Source of the DNA: a virus
Length of the DNA stretch: 62,701 nt
Direction: 5' to 3' (one strand)
IMG/VR virus record: IMGVR_UViG_3300044911_000843
Location: 1-62,701 of that record
Positions 44,742 to 51,210 of the stretch are shown here, in pieces; position 1 is the stretch's first letter; each line of letters opens with the position of its first letter. Position numbers and translations under genes: made by a program. The notes beneath the pieces are model-generated. The model ran no database searches. It had not been told where the DNA came from and was given only the letters and a program-made list of their open reading frames with translations.

Positions 44742-44941
44742 CAAGCCCCGCGAATTTTTCATCGCGGGGCTTGCCAAGCCGAAGCTTTGCGTCATAAGCT
44801 TCGAACCGTTGGGCGTTGCCGCGCCCGTGTCCGATACTAGTATCCCCGGACACAGCGCGTCAACTCTCCCAAAAGAACTAAGAAGCAGGCCGTAGACGTA
44901 AACGGTCAGCCCTCAGAAGCCATTACCTCGGTGACTGAGGG
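44742..44941. other. tandem array of strong hairpins (no gene)
   Basis: The gap 44691-45163 holds no convincing gene. It contains four near-consecutive perfect stems: 44742-44773 (12 bp, CAAGCCCCGCGA / TCGCGGGGCTTG, 8-nt loop), 44780-44803 (8 bp, CGAAGCTT / AAGCTTCG), 44827-44853 (GTGTCCG / CGGACAC around the 12-bp palindrome GATACTAGTATC) and 44910-44941 (CCCTCAG / CTGAGGG). A fifth stem (CCTGCTTGACC / GGTCAGGCAGG, one G-T pair) lies at 45090-45119. None has a clear U-run, so this could be a small structured RNA or a regulatory region, not only terminators. Confidence 0.6.
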
Positions 44942-45163
44942 TCCCATTGGGCGGTTGGAGCGGGGAAACCTCATCCAGCCCCGGACACCCAGAATTCCTC
45001 GGCGGGTTTGCTATTGCGAGGGTCCTGTAAAAAGGGCGGGTGGAGGTAAATGGCGGGGGCTGGCTCCGTCAGAACTGGAACCTGTTATGCCTGCTTGACC
45101 CCCCCAAAGGTCAGGCAGGCTCGTTCTATGGCAAAAGCTTCACCGTCAAAACTGGATAGATGA

Positions 45164-45466
45164 ATGCAGCCCACTTCAGCCGAAGGTATTCGAAGACAAA
45201 TCCAACGAAAACAAAAAGCCGGAAAGTTGGTGCCACAAAGAATGATTGATGCCCTTGCGGAAGCCATCAAAAGAAATCCCGAGAAAGCTCATTTAACGAA
45301 GGGTATTGATGGGAAGCTAATCAAACCAAGTCGCAAGAATAAAATATACAAAGTTCTTCATGGAACAAAATTAGGGAAGGCTTCCAAAGGAAGAACCATT
45401 TCAGGAGATGAACTGGAAAGAAGAAAGAAAGAACTCGAAAAACTCTGCGACATTCCAGCGTACTGA
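45164..45466 (+). CDS. small basic hypothetical protein (100 aa), AT-rich gene
   Basis: Product: MQPTSAEGIRRQIQRKQKAG, KLVPQRMIDALAEAIKRNPE, AHLTKGIDGKLIKPSRKNKI and a Lys/Glu helical end. It is strongly basic; its codons are rich in A, unlike neighbouring genes, which suggests recent gain. Only a weak GGATAGATGA site is seen. First gene of a plus-strand island inside the minus-strand block. Confidence 0.6.
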   Translation: MQPTSAEGIRRQIQRKQKAGKLVPQRMIDALAEAIKRNPEKAHLTKGIDGKLIKPSRKNKIYKVLHGTKLGKASKGRTISGDELERRKKELEKLCDIPAY

Positions 45467-45559
45467 TATGTTTATCCACCACAGAGGAACACAAGCAGGA
45501 GAAGCCGCAGGGCTTATCCTGCGTTGTCCCAGCAAGTTATTGCCGTTGAAAGAGACACT

Positions 45560-45796
45560 ATGAAATATCCTGATCCCTTGGAATCCGCTCGCAGGAACCT
45601 TCTTGCTCGGATCGAACGCATGACCAATCCATCGCCATGGCAGGCCAAGCGGCTGCTACGGGCTCGGGAATGGTTGGACAAGGGAGAGTATCGCAAGGGC
45701 GAGGATCATATGGCCGCCACTGAGAGACCGGATTTATACGATCTAGATCACAAGAAAGATCAATCATCAGAATCCCCGAGTGGGAGATACAGATGA
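45560..45796 (+). CDS. hypothetical 78-aa protein
   Basis: I chose ATG at 45560 over an in-frame TTG at 45524. Product: MKYPDPLESARRNLLARIER, MTNPSPWQAKRLLRAREWLD, then a charged tail. Its stop overlaps the next start as ATGA, so it is co-translated with the HTH regulator. Function unknown. Confidence 0.6.
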   Translation: MKYPDPLESARRNLLARIERMTNPSPWQAKRLLRAREWLDKGEYRKGEDHMAATERPDLYDLDHKKDQSSESPSGRYR

Positions 45797-46050
45797 AGAC
45801 TATTACGGACCCTGACCTCCCTTTGGGTGAGCGCCTGAGAAGGCTTGCAGCGGCTCAAGGCAAGAAGCCAAAGGACATCGCTGCCGAGTTGGACATGTCG
45901 GTACAACACATCAGCAGGCTCTACTGCGGCAAGAAAACCATGCGCCCAGCAATGCTCGACGGATTCATTGCGGCGCTGGACCTTGAGTACATGGCAGCGG
46001 CGCTGCACAAGGCCGCCGCGCGCGAGTATGGCTTTAGAATAGGAGGATAG
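45793..46050 (+). CDS. Cro/C1-type HTH regulator
   Basis: The product has 85 aa. GERLRRLAAAQGKKPKDIAA, ELDMSVQHISRLYCGKKTMR and LDGFIAALDLEYMAA form an XRE-family five-helix HTH, with recognition helix near SVQHISRL. It is the only clear transcription regulator of this class in the window. It lies in a plus-strand group of four small genes, so it may control that group or the late/early switch. Palindromes in the control region at 49118-49134 are possible targets. Confidence 0.82.
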   Translation: MKTITDPDLPLGERLRRLAAAQGKKPKDIAAELDMSVQHISRLYCGKKTMRPAMLDGFIAALDLEYMAAALHKAAAREYGFRIGG

Positions 46051-46053
46051 GAC

Positions 46054-46191
46054 ATGATCGACGCGAAAGAACTGGAAGAGGCGCTAAACGCCATCGAACT
46101 GACGCCGAGGGGGCGCTACGCGGACATACTGATCGCCGCCGCCCGCGCTGCGCTCCTCACAGATGAACCCGACAAGGCCAAGACACCCTAA
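46054..46191 (+). CDS. very small hypothetical protein (45 aa)
   Basis: ATG at 46054 has AGGAGGATAGGAC upstream. Product MIDAKELEEALNAIELTPRG continues with RYADILIAAARAALLTDEPD. It is the last gene of the plus-strand island, and its TAA overlaps the stop of the converging minus-strand gene. Confidence 0.6.
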   Translation: MIDAKELEEALNAIELTPRGRYADILIAAARAALLTDEPDKAKTP

Positions 46192-46616
46192 AGCTTACGG
46201 AACCTGTCCTTCCTCAGGAGGACTACAGGCTCGCAGTCCTGATCATCGTTCCGGTCCGTTCTACCGCCGTACCCAATTCCATCATGGGAGAAGTCACTGG
46301 TCCTGTACCAGTAGGTGCCACCAAGACCATCCCTGACGATCACTATCAGGGGACAGGCGGCTACCTCACAAAGGTTCTTGGCGGTGCCCCACTTGAGCAG
46401 GCTGATGAAGACCCCGCCCATCCGGTCCATGGCATCCATGGAATAGTCCCGATGCTTGATCTCCGCGAAGGCAGACCCGCTCGGTCTCTTGAGCATGTAA
46501 TCTACAGGAAAGGCTGTCTTCATCCGGATGATCTTGCAGTCCCAGCGGGTAGCTACGTAACGAGCTATGAGTTCCTCGTTGGACCTCTGGGAAGAGGTTT
46601 CATAGAACGGGCGCAA
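46188..46616 (-). CDS. PD-(D/E)XK-like nuclease fold protein
   Basis: The product has 142 aa if started at TTG 46616, right after the previous stop; a longer frame to 46778 begins with an Arg/Pro-rich shadow. Core: TAFPVDYMLKRPSGSAFAEI, KHRDYSMDAMDRMGGVF, CPLIVIVRDG. D39 and E52-I-K54 match the D...(E)xK motif of restriction-endonuclease-like folds. It may be a structure-specific or anti-restriction nuclease; substrate unknown. The start codon is uncertain. Confidence 0.62.
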   Translation of the reverse strand: MRPFYETSSQRSNEELIARYVATRWDCKIIRMKTAFPVDYMLKRPSGSAFAEIKHRDYSMDAMDRMGGVFISLLKWGTAKNLCEVAACPLIVIVRDGLGGTYWYRTSDFSHDGIGYGGRTDRNDDQDCEPVVLLRKDRFRKL

Positions 46617-46617
46617 G

Positions 46618-46914
46618 CTACTTCTTATTCCGCTTGGAGATAGCCGACGCCTTCGCCTTGGCATCCGACTTGGACCCGGCACCCCAAGCCTGAAGGGAAA
46701 GCAGCAATCTGGTCGGCTTCCCGTCCGGTTTCCTCTCCGGTCCCGGCATCCCTCCCATCCGGGCAAGGAACGACGCACGGCGGGGATTATCCCCGGACTT
46801 CACAGGAGCCTTCAGGTTCATTCCATCTGCCTTGGCGGAAGAACGTCCCTTGGCGTTGAGACCTCCCTCCGGGTTCTTTCCAGCCTTGGTCTGCCAAGCG
46901 GGTGATTTAGCCAC
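46618..46914 (-). CDS. conserved phage protein (NPEGGLNAKGR type)
   Basis: The product has 98 aa with a GTG start that has AAGGAG 7 nt upstream. The blocks SPAWQTKAGKNPEGGLNAKG, NLKAPVKSGDNPRRASFLAR, MPGPERKPDGKPTRLLLSLQ and AWG are highly characteristic of a conserved phage family of unknown function (a DUF, I believe DUF6321). Very basic; DNA or RNA contact is possible. Confidence 0.75.
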   Translation of the reverse strand: MAKSPAWQTKAGKNPEGGLNAKGRSSAKADGMNLKAPVKSGDNPRRASFLARMGGMPGPERKPDGKPTRLLLSLQAWGAGSKSDAKAKASAISKRNKK

Positions 46915-47176
46915 AGCGCATCTCCTTCAGCATGCGGTTCCTAAGGGACCGGCGAGCCCGCCAATGTCTCTCATAGCTGGTCATTGTCAGGCCAATGACA
47001 TTCTTTCTATCCACTTGAGCAGCAAGCTCAAAGACCAGTTCCCAAGACAGGTCATCCCCAAGGTCAGCCAAAAGCTCACAGATAGCCCAGTCCTCTGAGT
47101 TAACAGCGTTTGCCGAGTCGATGCCCAACACGGGGTCAAGGTTGAAACGGTAGTTTTCGTAACTGTCTGTATTCAT
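46907..47176 (-). CDS. hypothetical 89-aa protein
   Basis: Product: MNTDSYENYRFNLDPVLGID, SEDWAICELLADLGDDLSWE, then a basic helix RHWRARRSLRNRMLKEM. It overlaps the next gene by 8 bp. Acidic first half, basic second half; no family recognised. Confidence 0.6.
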   Translation of the reverse strand: MNTDSYENYRFNLDPVLGIDSANAVNSEDWAICELLADLGDDLSWELVFELAAQVDRKNVIGLTMTSYERHWRARRSLRNRMLKEMRCG

Positions 47177-47223
47177 TGGATAAAATGCTCCCTCTCCACG
47201 GGCGGGACACTTAGCTTGGAAGA

Positions 47224-48183
47224 CTACAGATCAGTCTCAAGCATTTCTCGATGCTGCGCTTCCTCGACCTCCGGTCTGCGGTGCAGAATAGGCTCGATGT
47301 CCGAAACCTTTGATTTTTCAGAAAATTCAGACAGGCCTTTTCGGACTGGCTCATGGCCAAAATGCACCCCCGGTTGGGTTTGGGAGGGGGAGCTAGGATT
47401 ATTGGGTTCGTATGCGGGGGTTACTATAAAATTCTCAGGCGGGTCCGCTGGTGCTGCAAGGGGGCTGCCCGGTGGGTGGGGTTCGCGCGAGCCTTTTTCT
47501 TCCGCCGTGGCGGATGGCGGGCTGTTCACCGTCCCTATGCCGAGGGACAGCGAGGGATTGTAGCGCCCTAGGGCAGTGCTAAGTCTTTGATATAGCTGAG
47601 ACTTTAGTGCCTCAAGGTCCTTGGGATTGATGCTGCGTTCAGTGCGGCGGACATCAGTGAACAAAGCTTCCGTCTTCCCCAATAGCTCCAATGCCCGGAT
47701 ACGGCTGCTACTCTCACCTGCGGTCTGGGCTTCCATGGTGAGCCTGCCGAGCACGAAATCTCTCATGTTTACAACAGCTTGCGCCCTCTTCGCCTCCATC
47801 TCCCCGCGATACTGCCCTATTGCGTCCCGCCACACCGGCTTGCTGGTGATCCTATGTGCCGCATATGTCACCTGTTCTGGCGCTATGTCGGGCCTTGCCT
47901 GATACGCTGCCCTGTATGCGTCGGACAGGGTGGCACCCCTTGCGACCAGCCTTGCCATTGCGTCCGCTCTGGGGGTTAGCCCATTGGCCAGCGTTCGCCC
48001 GGTCCTGATTTCCCCGGAGATTGTGACCGGAGGTATGTCCAAATCTACAGGGAGCCTAGGCATTAGGGTGCCGCCCGCTAGGTATACGATCTCGGCTTCT
48101 CCCATTGGTGCCTTTTGAGCTTTGGTTCTGGCAGCCGCTGGTATCTCGCTTGCGCTCGCAGGCCGGCGCTTAGTTGGTTTCAT
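47224..48183 (-). CDS. terminase small subunit-like protein
   Basis: The product has 319 aa. LTPRADAMARLVARGATLSD followed by AYRAAYQARPDIAPEQVT is a small-terminase HTH-type repeat; MRDFVLGRLTMEAQTAGESS followed by RIRALELLGKTEALFTDVRR is the central helix region typical of that family. The C-terminal 120 residues are Pro/Ser-rich and unstructured. An alternative start at 48105 has a better SD (AAAAGGCACCA). It lies about 4.4 kb from the large subunit, beside the iteron-like repeats, which could be its packaging site. Confidence 0.7.
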   Translation of the reverse strand: MKPTKRRPASASEIPAAARTKAQKAPMGEAEIVYLAGGTLMPRLPVDLDIPPVTISGEIRTGRTLANGLTPRADAMARLVARGATLSDAYRAAYQARPDIAPEQVTYAAHRITSKPVWRDAIGQYRGEMEAKRAQAVVNMRDFVLGRLTMEAQTAGESSSRIRALELLGKTEALFTDVRRTERSINPKDLEALKSQLYQRLSTALGRYNPSLSLGIGTVNSPPSATAEEKGSREPHPPGSPLAAPADPPENFIVTPAYEPNNPSSPSQTQPGVHFGHEPVRKGLSEFSEKSKVSDIEPILHRRPEVEEAQHREMLETDL

Positions 48184-48330
48184 TTAGTAACCCGTGAGCA
48201 AATTCAGCGTTATATGTGCGGCGGATTGTCGCATTATCACCGGGCATTGGAAACCGTATCTTCGATGAACCGGCGACGAGATCGCCCGGCGGGGAACCAT
48301 CCCGGTTCCGCCCCTTCAGAGGACAGCACC

Positions 48331-48522
48331 ATGATCACCAAGTATGACGCCAAGTCCAAGCTCGTCACCATCTCGTTCTCGTACGATCCCGCTGCCAAGT
48401 ACCCGGCCAGCAAGTCCGGCAAGACCTCACTGGTCGGCACCACAGGCGGGAACGTCGTGGTGAGCGGGACCAACGGCCTTCTGAAGGTGGGCGTCAACGC
48501 CTTCATCCCGAAGCAGGACTAG
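48331..48522 (+). CDS. stand-alone small plus-strand protein (63 aa)
   Basis: ATG at 48331 with AGAGGA 7 nt upstream. Product: MITKYDAKSKLVTISFSYDP, KYPASKSGKTSLVGTTGGNV and GLLKVGVNAFIPKQD, a compact beta protein. It is the only gene between the minus-strand block and the 0.7-kb structured leader, and it has its own terminator directly after. It may be an early-expressed factor; family not recognised. Confidence 0.65.
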   Translation: MITKYDAKSKLVTISFSYDPAAKYPASKSGKTSLVGTTGGNVVVSGTNGLLKVGVNAFIPKQD

Positions 48523-48540
48523 CCCCTACCGCCACCAGAA

Positions 48541-48570
48541 CCCCCCGGATAATCTCCGGGGGGTTTTTCT
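48541..48570 (+). terminator. rho-independent terminator of the 63-aa gene
   Basis: CCCCCCGG-ATAATCT-CCGGGGGG followed by TTTTT. 48571-48920 has no convincing gene; a 131-aa minus-strand frame there runs through this terminator and lacks an SD. Confidence 0.88.
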
Positions 48571-48920
48571 TTGCCTGCAATGGGGTATCATAATACCCCA
48601 TCTTTTTTGCCCTCCAGAGGCCTTCGACCTCGCTCTGGTACCACCCTACAGGCCACCTAGCGCAAGGCCTTGTGGCGGGCAAATTTACCGCCCTAGCGGC
48701 AATCCAAAGCCCCGACCGATCCCCCGCCTTGACGGCCCGATCCCCCCGGAGATTTCTCCGGGCAATCTCCGGGCGCATGGTCAATGCATATTCACATGCA
48801 ATGCAGACGATGGGCTGCGGTCTCGCCTGTCCCGCTGTCCCATTCAATAGAGATGGGACAAGCGGGACAGAGTGTAGCCTGTAATCAGGGCAATTCATAC
48901 CAGTCTGGCACCACCTGAGA

Positions 48921-49042
48921 GGGTCTGAACCCTAGTCATCTGGGGCGGCTCTGAGAGGAGATCAGAGGGTCTGGATGGTGATCATCTGGGGCTGCTCTGG
49001 TGTGGTCTTTGGGGTTTGGATACCCATCATCTGGGGCGGCTC
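48921..49042. repeat. three iteron-like direct repeats
   Basis: Three copies of GGG-T/C-T-TG-N8-TCATCTGGGGC-G/T-GCTC. The core TCATCTGGGGC(G/T)GCTC lies at 48936-48951, 48982-48997 and 49027-49042, and GGGTCTG/GGGTTTG at 48921, 48967 and 49012, so the unit repeats with spacing 46 and 45 bp. This suits protein binding at an origin or a packaging site. Confidence 0.75.
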
Positions 49043-49046
49043 GATA

Positions 49047-49134
49047 AGGTGATCACCTCCTAGAGAGCAGGTATCCTGCGCGCACGTTCTTTTGTCGCGC
49101 CGCGCCCGCCGCGTGGCTGCGACAATTTGTCGCA
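49047..49134. promoter_or_regulatory. palindromic operator-like sites
   Basis: AGGTGATCACCT (49047-49058) and TGCGACAATTTGTCGCA (49118-49134, 8+1+8) are perfect palindromes. The half site TTGTCGC also occurs at 49092-49098 and ATTGTCGCATT at 48225-48235, between the divergent starts of the small-terminase-like gene and the 63-aa gene. They could be operators of the HTH regulator or of a host repressor. Confidence 0.5.
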
Positions 49135-49151
49135 TTGACGCCAGAAAACCC

Positions 49152-49208
49152 AACGAAAACAACGGCTTGTCCCTGCGTCGTTCGGTCGCAGGGACAACGG
49201 TTTTCGTT
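49152..49208 (+). other. long stem-loop at the head of the leader
   Basis: AACGAAAAC ... TTGTCCCTGCG-TCGTTCGGT-CGCAGGGACAA ... GTTTTCGTT: an 11-bp perfect stem plus a 9-bp outer stem across an asymmetric internal loop. Confidence 0.8.
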
Positions 49209-49760
49209 CGTGCCCATAATGCCGCCGTTGCCCCCTCATGGGGTAACGCGGGGCGAGTGAGTTGTCCCGGCAAGGTACCGCAAGGTGCTTATGTGAAACG
49301 GCAGCCGACAGTACCCGCAAGGGGAAGCGGTAAGGCGAGATGCAAGGAGTGCTGATCGTCAGTAAGGCCAGAAACTCTCCGAGTGGCGGCGAGTAGATGT
49401 CGAGGTCCGATTAGTCCTCTAGCGAGGATGAAAGGCTGCCCTTCATCGAAACACCCCGCGAGGGATTGCCCTAGTGGACCATGAGCAGGTTCCTAGCTGC
49501 GGCGTCTGGTAGTAACGAACCAGCGTCGGCGGGCAACTTGGTAGGTTGGTTGAGCAGGACGCTCCCACCCTATCGAACCCCTGTTCCCACCAATCAAGCC
49601 AACGGACGTTCCCATAGGCCAAAGCCCATCGTCGCTTTCGCGCTCTCTGGTCAGTGCCCCTCTCCCATCGTGGCCGCGCACCAGACACCCGGCAGTCCCT
49701 CGTGACAGCCTATGCAATCACCATCCCGGCACCAATACCAATAAGGGAACAGGTTCAACT

Positions 49761-49851
49761 AGATACCGGCGCGACGGCGCAAATAGCGGTGCCGGTATCT
49801 CCTTGTCTATGAAGCCCATGCCTTCCTGTGTGGGCTTCACCTACAAGGAGA
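49761..49851 (+). promoter_or_regulatory. SD-sequestering terminal hairpins (riboswitch-like)
   Basis: First stem 49761-49800: AGATACCGGC / GCCGGTATCT (10 bp perfect). Second structure 49798-49851: TCTCCTTGT pairs with ACAAGGAGA (9 bp), enclosing TGAAGCCCA / TGGGCTTCA (9 bp, loop of 12 nt). AAGGAG in the last arm is the SD for the ATG at 49858. The two stems share 49798-49800 (TCT), so they compete at their edge. A switch controlling early gene translation is a reasonable reading. Confidence 0.65.
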
Positions 49852-49857
49852 ATCATC

Positions 49858-50049
49858 ATGAATGAACTGGGTCATGCCATCTATCTCCAGACCCTCTACG
49901 TCTTCACCAACATCTTCTTGCGCCATACCCGCAAGATAGACCTTCTCGCAGACGTGAAGTCCAATGACTACATCGTCCGTGAGTTCTATCGAGTGATGAA
50001 CAAGCGTCATCCCAACAATCCGTGGCTCTACTACGGCACCAAATACTAG
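49858..50049 (+). CDS. first early gene, hypothetical (63 aa)
   Basis: ATG at 49858 with AAGGAG upstream, buried in the hairpin described above; a longer frame from 49828 starts inside that hairpin. Product: MNELGHAIYLQTLYVFTNIF, LRHTRKIDLLADVKSNDYIV, VMNKRHPNNPWLYYG. Small helical protein; no family recognised. Its strongly controlled start suggests a dose-sensitive product. Confidence 0.65.
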   Translation: MNELGHAIYLQTLYVFTNIFLRHTRKIDLLADVKSNDYIVREFYRVMNKRHPNNPWLYYGTKY

Positions 50050-50059
50050 GAGGTAATCC

Positions 50060-50341
50060 ATGAACGCCGAATGGCGTCTCGTTCCCATGCCCGGTTATCA
50101 GGATGTGGGTGGTGTCTGTGTTGTCGGACCGGACAACCTGTCCGTTGCCGACTGTGACAATGCAGAGGTTGCCCGTCTGTTGGTTGCGGCACCCGATATG
50201 CTGCAGGCACTGAAGCGTGCCCTGCCTTGGATTGGCAAGATGATTGCCAACAATTCGCACATGGATTCCGTGGCACCGAATGATTGTGTCGGTGCCATGT
50301 ATATGATGATCGCTGCAATCAAGAGAGCAGAGGAGAACTGA
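50060..50341 (+). CDS. hypothetical 93-aa protein
   Basis: Has GGAGGTAATCC upstream. Product: MNAEWRLVPMPGYQDVGGVC, EVARLLVAAPDMLQALKRAL, DCVGAMYMMIAAIKRAEEN. The AAPDMLQALK part is frequent in small phage proteins. Function unknown. Confidence 0.65.
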   Translation: MNAEWRLVPMPGYQDVGGVCVVGPDNLSVADCDNAEVARLLVAAPDMLQALKRALPWIGKMIANNSHMDSVAPNDCVGAMYMMIAAIKRAEEN

Positions 50342-50342
50342 G

Positions 50343-50543
50343 ATGCTTCTTCAACACAGACACTACACGGCATTGGCTGCCAATGCGAAGGCCCGTCTCA
50401 GGGATGGGATGGGTGAGGATGAGTTCGATGAGTTCATCAGGAGAATGACCGTCGTTCTCCGGGGAACCAATCCCAACTTCGATGAGGAGAGGTTCTCCTC
50501 TGCCTGCAAGGGCCAGCCGATTAACTGGAGGGACCGGCCATGA
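50343..50543 (+). CDS. hypothetical 66-aa protein
   Basis: Starts 1 nt after the previous stop. Product: MLLQHRHYTALAANAKARLR, FDEFIRRMTVVLRGTNPNFD, EERFSSACKGQPINWRDRP. The NFD-x-ERF-x-x-AC pattern is common in small early phage proteins of unknown role. Overlaps the next gene as ATGA. Confidence 0.65.
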   Translation: MLLQHRHYTALAANAKARLRDGMGEDEFDEFIRRMTVVLRGTNPNFDEERFSSACKGQPINWRDRP

Positions 50544-50944
50544 CCACAATCATTACCCGCATCTCGCAGCTTCTCCAAGCCATGGAGAACTGCGAGAGGA
50601 GCAACAATACCAAGTGGCTCTCGATCTGGAGCGATGAACTGTATCGGATCGAAAGGGAAGTTCTCCCTCGTGGGAGCGGCTTCGATCTGGGTACTCAGAT
50701 CGCCAAAGATGAATGCCGCAAAAACAGGATCGTTCTCAACACATCGTTCCACCACATGGATGAACATGGTTCATATGATGGATCGTCCAGCCATCATATT
50801 ATTGTGACACCGGCCTTTGATGGATTTGATATCAAGGTTGACGGTGCAAATCGCAATCAGATCAAGGACTACATCGGTGAGATATTCCACGATGTGCTGG
50901 CGCAGCCCTATGTGAAGCCAGAGGCAGGAGAGAAAGATGCCTAA
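50540..50944 (+). CDS. hypothetical 134-aa protein
   Basis: Product: MTTIITRISQLLQAMENCER, ELYRIEREVLPRGSGFDLGT, HHIIVTPAFDGFDIKVDGAN. ATGA coupling to the previous gene. The alpha N-terminal and beta C-terminal halves do not match a family I know. Confidence 0.6.
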   Translation: MTTIITRISQLLQAMENCERSNNTKWLSIWSDELYRIEREVLPRGSGFDLGTQIAKDECRKNRIVLNTSFHHMDEHGSYDGSSSHHIIVTPAFDGFDIKVDGANRNQIKDYIGEIFHDVLAQPYVKPEAGEKDA

Positions 50945-51116
50945 TCAAGAAGCGCGCTACGACTACACTGGATACTACAATGACTTCGAACGGGCAGATG
51001 CAATCCTACAGGACCTGTTCGCCAGTGGGCAGGTATCGGAAGGCGACCGACCCAAGATTGAACGTCGCGTCACACCAACCGGCACGTTCTATCTGATTAC
51101 ATTGCCAATGGCTTGA
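50937..51116 (+). CDS. hypothetical 59-aa protein
   Basis: ATG at 50937 overlaps the previous gene by 8 bp and has AGGAGAGAAAG upstream. Product: MPNQEARYDYTGYYNDFERA, DAILQDLFASGQVSEGD, PTGTFYLITLPMA. Small acidic protein; unknown. Confidence 0.6.
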   Translation: MPNQEARYDYTGYYNDFERADAILQDLFASGQVSEGDRPKIERRVTPTGTFYLITLPMA

Positions 51117-51130
51117 AGAGCCTTCAGCCA

Positions 51131-51154
51131 GTTCATCCCTTTCGGGGGATGAAC
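51131..51154 (+). repeat. TTCATCC-family hairpin
   Basis: GTTCATCCC-TTTCGG-GGGATGAAC, a 9-bp perfect stem 57 bp before the 179-aa gene and 14 bp after the previous stop. Confidence 0.7.
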
Positions 51155-51210
51155 GAGCGGACGGCTCGTCCGAAGCCCACTCCGGGCATAACAGGAGATT
51201 GGAGTGACAA

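Larger units (their letters stand above)
49152..49857 (+). ncRNA. candidate large structured RNA / leader of the early operon
   Basis: About 0.7 kb without a convincing gene but dense in short hairpins, several with GNRA loops: CCCC-TCAT-GGGG near 49232; ACC-GCAA-GGT (49277-49286), extended by AAG/CTT; CCC-GCAA-GGG (49314-49323); ACTC-TCC-GAGT (49374); TCCTC-TAGC-GAGGA (49415-49428); CCC-GCGA-GGG (49455-49464); CTGGT-N8-ACCAG (49506-49523); and two long terminal stems. This density on the plus strand, directly before the early genes, is the look of a functional RNA. It recalls large phage-associated RNAs such as GOLLD in size and style, but I have not matched it to any family. It may be a leader, a separate ncRNA, or both. 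Confidence 0.5.

Noticed and set aside
48503-48898. 131-aa minus-strand frame in the control region
   Set aside because: Runs through a strong terminator and has no SD; composition looks random.
48962-49688. small frames over the iterons and the structured leader (minus and plus)
   Set aside because: No SD, no conserved motif, and they only exist because the region is GC-rich; repeats shift phase between copies.
49152-49857. group I/II intron, RNase P RNA, tmRNA or rRNA fragment
   Set aside because: None of the conserved core sequences of these RNAs could be found by eye; a covariance-model search would settle it.
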